NCBI GenBank assembly: GCA_038503075.1
Contig: JBCAML010000012.1
Location: 248,001-312,000 of the forward strand
Direction of reading: 5' to 3'
DNA length: 64,000 nt
From: Gyromitra esculenta
Lineage: Eukaryota; Ascomycota; Pezizomycetes; Pezizales; Discinaceae
The position numbers and the translations under genes are program-made. The notes beneath the pieces are model-generated. The model was not told the DNA's origin, searched no databases, and saw only the letters and a list, made by a program, of their open reading frames with translations. Below are positions 50,188-60,791 of this stretch, piece after piece. The stretch's first letter is position 1. Each line of letters opens with the position of its first letter.

Positions 50188-51623
50188 ACGCCGTAACAAT
50201 TCAATTCCTCGATCGAAGTTTAGCTGCAAGAAACTATCACCTGTTGGGTATTCCATTGGATAACCTCGAATCCCTGGATCCAGCACCTACCTAGCAGGTA
50301 TTATCGAATCAGAGAATCAAAGTCTAATGCGATATGTCCGGATAGAAAACCCAAACTGTCTACAATATTTGTCTGGCCACTCGAACGTAATATGATTGAT
50401 CTAGCTCGTATCAGCCCCATAGGATTCAATGGAGCTCTGAACCGGATGGAGGATCAAAGCATGTTGTCGAAGCCTTACCTATGGAGCCTTCGGCGCATCA
50501 GGAATTACTTCAAACGGACAGATATATGCTTTTGTTTTGTCTTTCCGCGTCGCAACCTTAGGCCCTATGTCAAATACATGTATGCAGGCTCAATCCGCCG
50601 AATACATGTAGTTTATCATCTTTTCTGAGAACTAATCCTATACTAATTTTCTATTGGGAATGTGCAGCTTCATTGGAAGCTCTATGGAGAAATAGATGTA
50701 TGACGTGTCTGGAGTCCAGCTACTTGTCACATACATGTACTAGCTAAAAAATAAAGTCCGATTCTTCAGTAAACCTAAGTACATGTATATAGTAACGAGC
50801 TCCAATCCCCAGAGTCAAAATTGGCAACGAAAAATAAAATAATGAAATAGCAAAAAGGTTGAGAAGCTTCCCTACTCTTGCTCTCCTTAACCTTCATCCT
50901 AGAAATAAAAATCCCTTATTTATTGATTTATGTGATAGCCGTAGGCTAGTTTGGTGGGTTACGCCCGTTACTATCTGTAAGCCTACATGTAGTTAGGCTT
51001 ATTGAAGAACCAGACTTTATTTTTCGGCTTGTACTCGTGATGCAATCGGGTATTCAATGATAGAGTCCTCCCTGGCGGTATGGTACAAGGTGCACTCAAC
51101 TCTTGAGCCAAAACACAGACTTTTATGCTCCCAGATTACAAGATCTGGGGAATCTAACTTAGTCACAGTATTTCATAAAATTTTGATGTAGCTTTGTTGT
51201 AACATGAAGTTGTTGCGACGTTGTTGCACCATACCCCCAGGCGCGCCATATCCCCAGGAACGACTCTACAGGGTTTGAACCAATCAAGATATAGGTCGAA
51301 TATGGTGAGAAGCAGCATAGACAGTTCGAAAACCCATAGATGGCTTGATTAACGAAGTGGCGGTGCTATACATCGCCGCCTTGAGTCTTACTCGCCCAAT
51401 ATGGCGTCTCCCTTCATTAGAATCCCTGTATCATTGAATACCCAACTGCATCACGAATACTCGTAATGCCAAGAGCCGAGTGATATCGTATGTCCAAGAA
51501 AATTCTTAACTCATCCCAAGCTAGCGCCCCTTACATCCTAGCTACCCCACTTTGCCACTGGCACTTACTCAAATCTAAATACCAATTCGAATAGCGATTT
51601 TCAACTAGTAAACACAAGTACCG
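50188..51623. other. Gene-free stretch with one MITE
   Basis: Possible further decayed ankyrin sequence to about 50640, not convincing. Then AT-rich DNA with recurrent ACATGTA motifs, and the element at 51034-51457. Confidence 0.45.
51034..51457. mobile_element. MITE-like element, 424 bp
   Basis: Inverted ends of about 32 bp: left CTCGTGATGCAATCGGGTAT, right reversed TTCGTGATGCAGTTGGGTAT, both continuing TCAATGATA. TA flanks both ends (51032-51033 and 51458-51459). A CGGCT motif occurs a little outside both ends, so the true termini could lie somewhat further out. Interior non-coding. The next gene is tRNA-Cys, about 165 bp away. Confidence 0.72.
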
Positions 51624-51696
51624 GCTCTGGTAGCTCAGGGGTTAGAGCATGCGATTGCAGATCGCAGGGTCGATCGTTCAAATCGGTCTCAGAGCT
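51624..51696 (+). tRNA. tRNA-Cys(GCA)
   Basis: Full cloverleaf without an intron: acceptor GCTCTGG/TCAGAGC, D arm GCTC..GAGC, anticodon stem TGCGA/TCGCA around loop TTGCAGA (anticodon GCA), T arm GATCG-TTCAAAT-CGGTC. The discriminator base is U, the known identity base of cysteine tRNAs. A T6 run shortly after the gene can end transcription. Confidence 0.95.
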
Positions 51697-52217
51697 TTAA
51701 TACTATCTTTTTTACTTCCCTCTAGGAATTCGAAAAGCGTCTCTCCATCAATATAATAAGATCATGAAAACTCAAATGACAGACTAATAAACTGATGCTT
51801 TATTGAATATCTTTACACGTCGGACCAGTATTTTCACCCTATTCGTCAAGAACAGTGTTCACGGCCCTCCATCACACAATTCTCGCCCCCCCAAAAAACT
51901 CCCTTTCCAGTCTTCTCAATAGAAAATGATAAAAAAAATTCACCCATAAAGGAGGTTTATAAACATTTCCCATGATTTTCTTTGCAAGCCCTTATGATCA
52001 TAAAACATGACCATCATAGCCACCATGAACTACAACTTACTATCTTCCCATCCTAAACCCAATGCCGTAAAATGAAAAACGAAAAGGAGGAAAGGCTAAA
52101 AAAAAAACAGATAAAACATACAGTAAGTAACGGCGTAAGAGTAATACAGTGAGAATTGTAATAGGTAATATGACAGCGAAAAACAACCTTCTTCGACCAC
52201 CACTTTACTATCATGAG
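51697..52217. other. Gene-free spacer, 3' flank of the RING gene
   Basis: About 0.5 kb of AT-rich sequence with poly-A runs. It should contain the 3' untranslated region of the minus-strand RING gene. Confidence 0.5.
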
Positions 52218-55200
52218 TTAATCTTCCTCGTTTCCAATAACCAACATCGGGCCACCTCCAGCCCCAGCACCCGGTGGTCCCCCTATCACTGCACCCAGTC
52301 GTCTTCCTTGTCCCAAAAACCCACTTCCTGTTCTACCAACTATTGCTAGCGGTGCCGCACTGTTATTATTCCCCGTTGATAAATCTCGTCGGCTACTCCG
52401 TCTCCCTAGCCCACCATTTGCTGCTTCTGCTGCCTCTTGCTGCCGTCTCCTCACTGCTGCCTCGCCGCGGGCTCGGATATCTTCTGTTGTGAGTGCTACC
52501 CCGCGGCGGCCGCGTGTTGCAGCTGCGGTGAGAGCTGTCGAGGGACCTACAGATGACTGTCTACTGGCTATCCCGCCAACTGGCAGACTTGTAGGTATAG
52601 GCGTAACGCTCCCAACTCGTAACCCAGCACGAGACGAAGATCCTCGAAGTTGTTGCCTAGAGTTACGGGTACGCACCCGGACCGCCTGCGGGGAGGATCC
52701 GATCGTAATAGGTACCTGTCTTTGTTGCTGCTGTTGAGGTGGACGGGACTGTGCTTGCTGAACCTGCTGCTGCTGCTGCTGCTGCTGTGGCTGTGGCTGT
52801 TGTTGCGGAGATGCGAGTGGACTCCATACACTACTTCCCTCGCTCCCCGCTTTTACACCTGCGCCCACACGCGGGCTCGTTGGGGATTGTGGGAACGGCC
52901 CAGGACTATTTGGCTGCATTGGTGCAGGGCTCGATGACACGCCTTGGAACATTGGTGAAAATGGCGGTGGTGGCGAGCTTTGTCCCATTGGCGTTACGTT
53001 CCAAGATGAGTCTGCTGTAGACTCTCTTGTGCTTCTTGCCCCCCGATTACTTCCACCTGTGTAGTGTCTTTGTACTGGTGTTACGCTTCTTGGATTGTTC
53101 CTGAAAAGATTGTCGAGCTGGCGTTCACTCATTGCCTGTCGGTGTTGCTGGAACGCATCTAGTATATTCGGTTCAATATCGCGTTGCCGGCGGGTGTTGC
53201 TCGAGCTGGAATTGTGGTGATGTGCGCGGAAGTAGCTACTAGATTGCTGGATGCGGCGACGACGGGGGGCAGGCACAACGTCGGAATCGGAATCGGAATC
53301 ATTGTCGTCAATGATCAGTGGACGACTTCTTCGGTTTCTTATTCGGCGTTGCGGTTGCCCACCCATGCGCACGTCACCATCTAGGTCCTCACTCTCATCA
53401 TCATCCCCAAACCCTCTACTTTCTTCATCCTCCTCATCCTCTTCGGGTACACTAAATACACTCCCTGGTCCGCCCCTCTCCGGCTGCCCACTTCGTCTTC
53501 CTCTTCGTGGTGGACTCGAAAATGCGTCGTCATCTTCGTTCTCAGATGCTGTATGTTCGAGCGGTGTATATCCCATCCCAGGCCCCAATAGCTCCTCTTC
53601 ATCATCATCATTATCGGACGGCAGTGCAATAGGACCCCGGCGATGATTGTAGTCGTGGCGAATGTCCCCAAGGAACGGCAGAGTACGGGATGAAACTTCA
53701 GAGATAGTAGATGATTCCTCCTCGTCGGTGTCCGTGATGGTCCTTCGAGCGTTCCGGGCATTCCGGCGGACAGGGGCGGCGATAACGGGGGAAGAGGAAA
53801 TAACCAGAGGCCCGACACTGCGGTTGTTGCCGATTGCAACTCCGCCACCGTTTCTATTTCCAGCACCTCTGTTGCCACCTGCTGGCCGTCGCCGACGGTT
53901 TTCGGGGGTGTCGTGGACCACAAAATCCTGTAAACTACCTTCATCCTCATCCTCAGTCTCCTCCTCCTCCTCATCATCAACCTCGCTGCTGTCCTGGACG
54001 CGCCTTCCACCCCGCTGTTCCCTAGCCTGCGATATAACACCCGGCGGTGGCCGCCTCCTAGCCTGTGCTGCTCCACCAACACGGCTCCTGTTGGTATACG
54101 TCACCTCTAGACTCAGATCACTATCATCATCTAGCGTAATCGGTTCATTTCTCCCACCTGCCGCATCCCCCATCCCGTCGTCGTCGTCGTCGTCGTCTTC
54201 ATTCTCTTCCTCCTCCTCATCTGTAGAGTCTTCAAACCTTCGCGGATTAAGTCTTCGTATTCGATTCGCCAATGCCAGATCATGCTCCCAATCCTCCTCT
54301 ACCTCTGGGTCGAGTTCATCATCCCATGCCAGCGCTTCCTCCTGGCTCTCCGTCTCACTTCCACTATCGTCGTCGTCGTCATCCTCGTCGTCATCCTCGT
54401 CATCGTCACCGTACGAAAAGCCATCTCCGTGACGAGACGGAGATCGAACGCGCCGATGACACTGTGAGCACTGACCGTGCCTGATTTCCCAGACGCAGTG
54501 GGGGCACCTGAGGATGCCGTCCCCAGGATCGCGGAAGCCACGGAGCGGTTTCGGGCGCGACTTAAACATGCCTTGGAAAAGACCGCCTTTGGGGGTACCT
54601 TCAGTGGCACGATCATGATTGACAGCAGCGAGAGCTTCTTTTTGCTGTTTGCGGAGCTCTGCGCCAGCGCCGTGCGGGGAGGAAAGTTCGGCACGGAGGA
54701 CAAAAGTCTCAATCATATCACGAATCTAAGCGGTCAGTAAGCTTGTCAATGAGTTCGTCCGAAGATAGAGCGGACAAGGGTCAGAGAAGTACGAACCACG
54801 TATGCTGGCGCCGGTTGTCCCTTAACTACAGCTCTACATTCTGGACAAGTCCGTTTTTTGTGAAAGCCTAACCAATCCACCAGGCACTATCCCTCCTCCC
54901 GTGTTAGCATCAAATAGACCATACAATGGACGAAGTACAAGGGCGCACCGTGTAGCAAAAAACATGACCGCACTTGAGGGAGTAAGGTTCGAACAGCATA
55001 TCCTGACATATAACGCACGTGACGCACTTTTGTAGCTTTCGCAGATCACTTTCGAGATCCTCAATTCTCTGTGATTACTCTTAGCCACCGTTCCAGCAAC
55101 GTAGTAGATGGGTAGAATCGTACCTCATCTCTCGGATCCCGTTTTGGCGGTGGCTCGACTGGAACTTCCGGCCTTATAACATTGCCGTTCGCCCCCGCGC

Positions 55201-55228
55201 TCTTAAAAATATCCCCCTTGACACCCAT
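52218..55228 (-). CDS. RING-finger protein, probable E3 ubiquitin ligase
   Basis: 940 aa from four exons that close in phase: 55228-55124, 55068-54949, 54886-54797, 54725-52218. A C3HC4 RING lies at residues 53-92: C53-x2-C56, C68-x-H70-x2-C73 (KCGHVFCYTC), C76, C89-x2-C92 (RTCPEC). It is preceded by a short helix (RIEDLESDLRKLQK). Right after the RING comes AYVIRDMIETFVLRAE, a pattern I associate with fungal RING ligases. A second Cys cluster, C179-x2-C182-x8-C191-x2-C194 (CPHCVWEIRHGQCSQC), may bind another zinc. The rest is low-complexity: long Asp/Glu blocks, Arg-rich patches and poly-Gln near the C-terminus, so much of it is probably disordered and nuclear. The RING is spread over exons 2 and 3. 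Substrate and pathway are unknown. Confidence 0.85.
52745..52815 (-). repeat. CAG-type trinucleotide tract coding poly-Gln
   Basis: Tandem CTG/TTG triplets on the plus strand encode glutamine runs in the RING protein (PQPQQQQQQQQVQQAQ). Aspartate runs from GTC triplets occur at about 54178-54198 and 54367-54405. These are length-variable coding repeats. Confidence 0.75.
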
Positions 55229-56630
55229 ACTTAGAGAGCCTCGGTATGACTATAGAAATGTCTTTGAAGGTGATCCGTACGCGAATTCGAAGGAATAGTC
55301 AAGTCGTGAGCTGTGGAGCGGTAGCTAGTTTCTACTCGGGAGTGAAACTGGTGGATCAGCAAAAAGGCCGTTGTGGGATATTGGAGGGGCGGTCACAGAG
55401 ACGAAGGAGGGGTGAAATGAAAGCAGAGGACGAGAAAAGGAAAGAAAGAAACAGAATGAGAAGATGCTGGACACGCGTGGTCAAGCAGGGGGGGTAAAGA
55501 TGTGATGTAGTCTGCTCCAGGATAGCTAGACAAAATGCACAGCTGGCTGCAACAACAACGAATGATGTTGGCGGCAGGCGAAGGCCAGCGACAGGTCGAC
55601 ACGCACTAGAGGGTTGTTTTCAGAGCTGTTTGTCTTGTCCCTGCCTGCTCGTCGGTGCCTGATGTGTGGGTGCGTGTATGGTGTGGGTGTGTGGAGAGAA
55701 AGGAAAGACGCTGTAGCACCATGGCCAACCGAAAAAGCTCCCCCCACTGCCGGTACCACCACCGTCCAGCTCCCACCAACTGCCTCTGCCAACTTCTCCC
55801 CCGTCACCAGCGCTCTGACGGCATGCGTTGTTGCACCCATCCCAGCAAAAGACCAGCAAAAAGAAGATTCGAGAAGATATAGAGACTCTGTAGAAAAGAG
55901 AAAAAGGAACTTACTCTATCAATCATGCGCTGGAGCCCGATGCCCATCCCAGATGGCAAAGCACCAAGAAGAAAGAAAGTAGTAACGACGGGGAATAGTA
56001 TGGAAGTGCCAGGACTGAGAGAAGGGCTGGAGGGGGAAGTCGTGTGGGGGCGAGAGCTAGAATGCCATTGCTGGATGTCGTGTAAGGGCGAAACAAAGGC
56101 TGGAGGTCTTTCTTTAGTCAGCTTGGAAATCCTTGGTTGTTTGGTGTGGCGTATGGGGAATGTGAGTGCGGCGGTGCATGGCTGCCAAGATCGTGCTGAG
56201 AAACTGTGACGGCGAACTGCTCCCTCCTCCAGACTACCACACCTCACCAGAGTTCCAACGGAATACCAGTCGGCGAAATTATCTATTCACCGTCATTGCC
56301 TCAATATCTTAATAAAAGCCGTATCTAGCGGAGGTGATCACAAACAGCAGAATGTTCATCCTTTTTACTTTTTGCATGTTGACCTAACTATGTGCAGTAC
56401 ATTCCCCATCTCCCTAGTACGCTCAACCTGCTTGATAGCTAACGCATGAACTGAAAACGCAAGCTCGACAGATTGCTAATTACTATCACTGCTACCTCTT
56501 ATACCTTGCCGCAGTACCCTCTCAGTTCAGGATATACAGAGTTGATGAAGGCGATTATTAGGCTGAGTTTCGTCTTGCTATTTCTGCATCCCATCCACCA
56601 TCCCCCTTTCCCTTAGCATATTTTCTCTTA
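55229..56630. other. Upstream region of the RING gene
   Basis: About 1.4 kb with no supported gene. The first several hundred bases are the likely promoter and leader. Overlapping open frames on both strands (55246-56247) are short and unlike any family I know. Confidence 0.5.
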
Positions 56631-56772
56631 CAGTACAATCGCCCTATAAGAATGCTGAACCCAACCCTGACAGTGGTAAATTTGAGTGTGGCCTGCTTTT
56701 CATATAAGAATAACTCTTTTATAAGAATACGATTTTCGGAACCAACCGTATTCTTATAGGGCGATTGTACTG
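56631..56772. mobile_element. MITE of the CAGTACAATCGC family, 142 bp
   Basis: Both ends read inward as CAGTACAATCGCCCTATAAG and pair perfectly over about 24 bp. TA flanks both ends (56629-56630 and 56773-56774). It shares its ends with 24135-24308 but has a shorter interior. The perfect ends suggest it is the youngest of the three copies seen. Confidence 0.92.
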
Positions 56773-59277
56773 TAAACGCTTTAATCACTCTAACGTGATA
56801 GAAATAACATCAGGTACCAGGAATATTAGCTTGTTCTCTTACCAGAGCATTTACAACACCAAATAATCGCTCTAATAAATCTCAAGAGGGGATCTAACGT
56901 TTTCGTAACTCTGTGGATATAATTAACGTATCACTAGCGGCCAAAACTAGAAAGAAGAAAATGACAGTTCACCCTCTTAACTATTGCAGAAGATCCACAG
57001 CTAAACCCACCAATTATCAAGTCGATCTAGAAGCATGATTAAAGTATTGCTAAACTATCACGCTACTCCACAAGACATTAAAGTCTCACCCAGTGGGCCC
57101 AAGTCATTCACCCATTATAGGGATATCAAGAAACTCAAAGCAACAGACCCCACTTATATAGATACCACCTTAAGCTAGCTGGCAAAACCACTCCAAAAAG
57201 GAACCACCGGATAAGCATACCCCTAACAACGGAAAAGTCTTCTAAATCTCGGGTCGTATTGTCGGTGGTATTAAATTTAGACTAAATTCTAGATCAGAAC
57301 CAAAGAACACAATCTCAAAGTCATTGAGCTTATGGGAAGAATCTTGGACCCTAAAAATGGCGTTTGAGGCAAATATATGTCGTATTCATAAGGAGGCATA
57401 TGCACACTAGCTCGCCATTCCTAAATGAACGACACTTTGATGACATTTCCGAATACGATAAATTGACGCTGTCGCTAGGGGGGACGTTTCTAGTAGGGGA
57501 GGTATTTACAGAAAAACGACGGAGTCGAAACACCTGTCAACTGCCAACACTTACCCTCAAAAAATAGTGCTGGGAGAGACTCTACTTGTCTAATGGCGGT
57601 GAAAGGTTTGAAAATCAAGTACACGTTTCACGGCCCATAGAAGCAGATTAGGGTTCACTTATCTCGCTGCTGAATCTAGTATTGAATACGTACTGTATTA
57701 TCTCGCAAGCACTGGGGGAATCGATTAGACGATCTCATTTCTTTGAGATCCAATGTAGAGCCTTCAAATGTTTCGTCCTACTAATGGCATTAGGTATGAG
57801 TAACAATGTGGGGAAGATAATATTGCATTAACTCTTCAATAAGTACGAGGTAGAGGTAACTATCAGACGTTCCAGCATTAAGTTTATCGAATACTACGCG
57901 AAAAAAAATCATTAATACTAGGATAAACGATCCTCTACCTGTCGAGCAACTATCCATTATATTCGCCTACTGTAGATATATGGATTGATAAGGGACCATG
58001 AACCTCGAAGATCTACTGGCAGCTCCCTATGGAGAGTCAGTGTGGCATTCCCATCAGGACAGTCAAATCATATTCAACCACCAACCTGAATCTCGGCCTT
58101 TCTATATTATGTCTACCACTTTCTACAATAGCCTACCCTTTGATCATATTAACTGATCAGAAAGATAGAATCAAACTCCATTCTGCTACGCTAGTAACCT
58201 ATAGGTCACTCGATTGGTTTAGAGATGCCTGGGGCTGACCTCTTAAACGGGCGCTAGTGTTCCAGAAAGCACTCATTAAAGACGCGAGCTCAACTACATT
58301 GAATAATATAATCCGCTCACTTTGATTGAGTACACCAAATGACGCATTAATTTATCCCGATTTCAAGAGAGCCGTTACTACGGATCCAGGGGCCGAGAAT
58401 GACACACCACCAACTGAGGTACATGAAATTTTTATCCATGAAGTATACAAGCAATTCGCATTGAGTGCAGAACCTTGAGGTATGTTGTAATAGATGCTAA
58501 AGTTTTGCGGCAAACTTACTTTAAACTGACTCCATAGAGCTCGGGTGCTTGCACATAGGACTAATTGATCAGAGAATGTGGAACAATTTGGGAATTGTAA
58601 GAAACAGTCCTTTTTTTCTTACGCCTCCTCGCATTAGAGAATAGGAATCCGATTTCAACTTTACTTTACTGTGAACTTCCGCTTAGCCTCTGCATTTTTA
58701 TCATCTGAGGTAGCGTCATTCAAACGAGGTTACAAATGGTAGTATATAAGCAACCGTTAAATAAGGATCAGGACCTGGTAAGAGAAGCAGTAATATAAGA
58801 GTCATAGCTCATATAGGGGTGCATGTATCAAAGACTAGTTCAAGGAACCTAGAGCTTTTCTAGAGTGAGACTCGAAATCCTCTTGCCTTCTATAAACTTT
58901 TGTAAATATAAACCGATTAGAAACACTCATTAAATACATGTACTTCTTCTCGCTTTAGCTGTAGTGAAGACATTTTAGTGACCCATCTGCCACTCTTGAC
59001 AAGGATTACCGTATTGATTTTAAGCCTTGCTAAGAAAGGTTTGGCTTGTCTGGATACCTGTTGGCAATTACGCGACCTAACTTGACTTTTAAGCCGGTAC
59101 AAGCCTTGGAGACGATCGGATCCTCTATAATTTTCACTAGCACAGCGAGGCAAGTGTTTAGTAAAAATAAGCAGTGGGAACGGGAGAGGTTGGTATACTA
59201 GGCCGGGTAAGAGTTCCGTGCCGCGCCAAGAACACCTACTTTGGCTCAAGAAGCCATTTTGACGAGAAGGAATCAAT
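56773..59277. other. Gene-free stretch, possible degraded transposon
   Basis: 2.5 kb. Fragments of open frame around 57040-57570 and 58029-58500 are interrupted by stops and have no recognisable motif; they could be remnants of a retroelement. No call is supported. Confidence 0.4.
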
Positions 59278-59374
59278 GCCCGGTTAGCTCAGTGGTAGAG
59301 CGTGTGGCTTTTATGGGGTTTCGACCCTCTGAAAGATTACCTCAATGTCGCGGGTTCGACCCCCGCATCGGGCT
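59278..59374 (+). tRNA. tRNA-Lys(TTT) with a 25-nt intron
   Basis: The acceptor GCCCGGT/ATCGGGC, D arm GCTC..GAGC and T arm GCGGG-TTCGACC-CCCGC are intact. The anticodon loop is CTTTTA plus A after removal of the intron at about 59314-59338, directly 3' of position 37 as in nuclear tRNA introns. The intron contains GAAAG, which can pair with the TTT anticodon region. The anticodon stem TGTGG/CCTCA has one T-T mismatch. The discriminator is T. A TTTT run follows at about 59380. Confidence 0.9.
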
Positions 59375-60335
59375 ATTCTCTTTTGTCTTTGGCAGGAAAT
59401 TCGTTTATAATCTTTTTAGCTTGGATCCTGAATGACATATTTCTTAATTCAAGTTATTTAGAAGTATTCTGCACTGGACGCAGATATTCTATATCAGCTG
59501 CAGAGACAGCAGACCTTAAGTTTTCCTAAATCTAGCGAATAGTTCTTGTGAGACACATAATGGCGATCTAGGTTGAGTATCAAAGTTCTGTTAGGTAAAC
59601 CGTTGAGGGTTAAAGCCGAAAACGAGACAAGGTGCCTGTATACGAAGCCAGTACACAATCATTAGTTACTAAATCTAAGCCTTGGCTCAACCGCAGTGAT
59701 CTAAATACGCTCGACTCATTAGGGATTGGTGGTAAATTTGAAGTTTACAACGTGACGATAGTTTCAGTAATCTGTCTAACCTCACAAAGGGCCAAACTCC
59801 GTAGAAGCCCATGCTCCTCTAGAGATTAACACACTTTCTACTTTTACTTATGACTCACTTAGTCCACGGGACGATTCAGACATTCACTGTGTAACGCCAG
59901 CCCCGAATGTGTCAGAAATCATTCGTGACTCAGAGAGTCCCAGTCGACGGCGCTTTGGGGGGTTCTCCAGGAATTTCTACTTAACCTTTCTATCCACTAC
60001 CGCCTGAGACTGATAGGATTGAGGTGGGTATGTTTCCTCTGTAACAATCTCGTCTTTGTGTATTGTATCTTGAATGCGAGTGATATATCATGTTCAAGTT
60101 TAAGTTCAAGTTACCGTAATGGATATCAAACGTAGTTACATTTTTCAAGACTACAATTTGATCTCGAACTGGACACTAACAAGACCATTCCCATCACTTC
60201 AAGATGAAAATTCCGCCAAAAGAAAGGAAAAACTATAAATATTCTATTCATTGTACACAAAGAGACACCTACCCATACCTACACCATTCAGAATCCCTAC
60301 AACCACATCAAAAAAGGAAAACTCAACTCGATAAA
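59375..60335. other. Gene-free stretch and promoter of the cysteine-rich gene
   Basis: No gene is supported from 59375 to 60230. A TATAAATA box at 60234-60241 lies about 95 bp before the ATG at 60336. Confidence 0.5.
60234..60241 (+). promoter_or_regulatory. TATA box of the cysteine-rich small gene
   Basis: TATAAATA, about 95 bp upstream of the chosen start. It lies inside the in-frame extension from 60204, which argues that the extension is untranslated leader. Confidence 0.5.
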
Positions 60336-60791
60336 ATGGCTCCCTGCTCCTGTGTTGCTAGTGGCAAAGAGCAATTCGATGATACGAAAGGGTCGTGGAT
60401 CCTGTCCTCAACTTTCACTCCTGGCTGTGATATCTGCGCAGCTTGCATTTGCCGTCCAGTCATAATGAGCTTTGGCCTGGAGGATAGATGGGGTTACTTT
60501 GTAGCCTCTAATATTCTCTGCGAAGTTTGCTATGCGAACCATCCAGACAGGCAGGTTATCAAACCGAAGGACGTTATAGATGAGGATTATGACGCTGATG
60601 CTGGGATTGCAGCTGCAGTGGAAATCGATGACAAGAAAGACGGCAAGAGGAAGAAGTTGAAGAAGCTCGGGGCTGAGCTTATCAAGAAAGTGAAGACTAT
60701 CTGGCGGGATAAGGAAGATCCCGATGCCCCGGGTGGTTTGAGGAGGAAATTGACGTTTCGTACGGCGAGGGTCGGTAGGTATCAGCAGTGA
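60336..60791 (+). CDS. Small cysteine-rich protein, unknown function
   Basis: 151 aa, intronless, not recognised. Eight cysteines lie in the first 65 residues, arranged C4-x-C6, C31-x2-C34-x2-C37-x-C39 (GCDICAACICRP) and C62-x2-C65 (LCEVCYANH), with a histidine at 69. This suggests a metal-binding module. There is no signal peptide or membrane segment. An acidic patch (VIDEDYDADAGI) is followed by a strongly basic one (KKDGKRKKLKKLGAELIKKV) that could be a nuclear-localisation or nucleic-acid-binding stretch, and the C-terminus is basic. ATG at 60336 was chosen because the cysteine pattern starts just after it and a TATA box lies upstream. It could be a lineage-specific gene. Confidence 0.62.
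   Translation: MAPCSCVASGKEQFDDTKGSWILSSTFTPGCDICAACICRPVIMSFGLEDRWGYFVASNILCEVCYANHPDRQVIKPKDVIDEDYDADAGIAAAVEIDDKKDGKRKKLKKLGAELIKKVKTIWRDKEDPDAPGGLRRKLTFRTARVGRYQQ

Noticed and set aside
53381..54432. Long frames on both strands inside the RING gene
   Set aside because: Shadows of the repetitive acidic and Arg-rich coding region; the RING frame is the only one with domains and working splice sites.
57040..58500. Interrupted frames that might be a retroelement relic
   Set aside because: No reverse transcriptase, integrase or transposase motif could be recognised, so no element was called.
59241..59529. Open frames over the tRNA-Lys gene
   Set aside because: They translate the tRNA itself; the cloverleaf explains the sequence.
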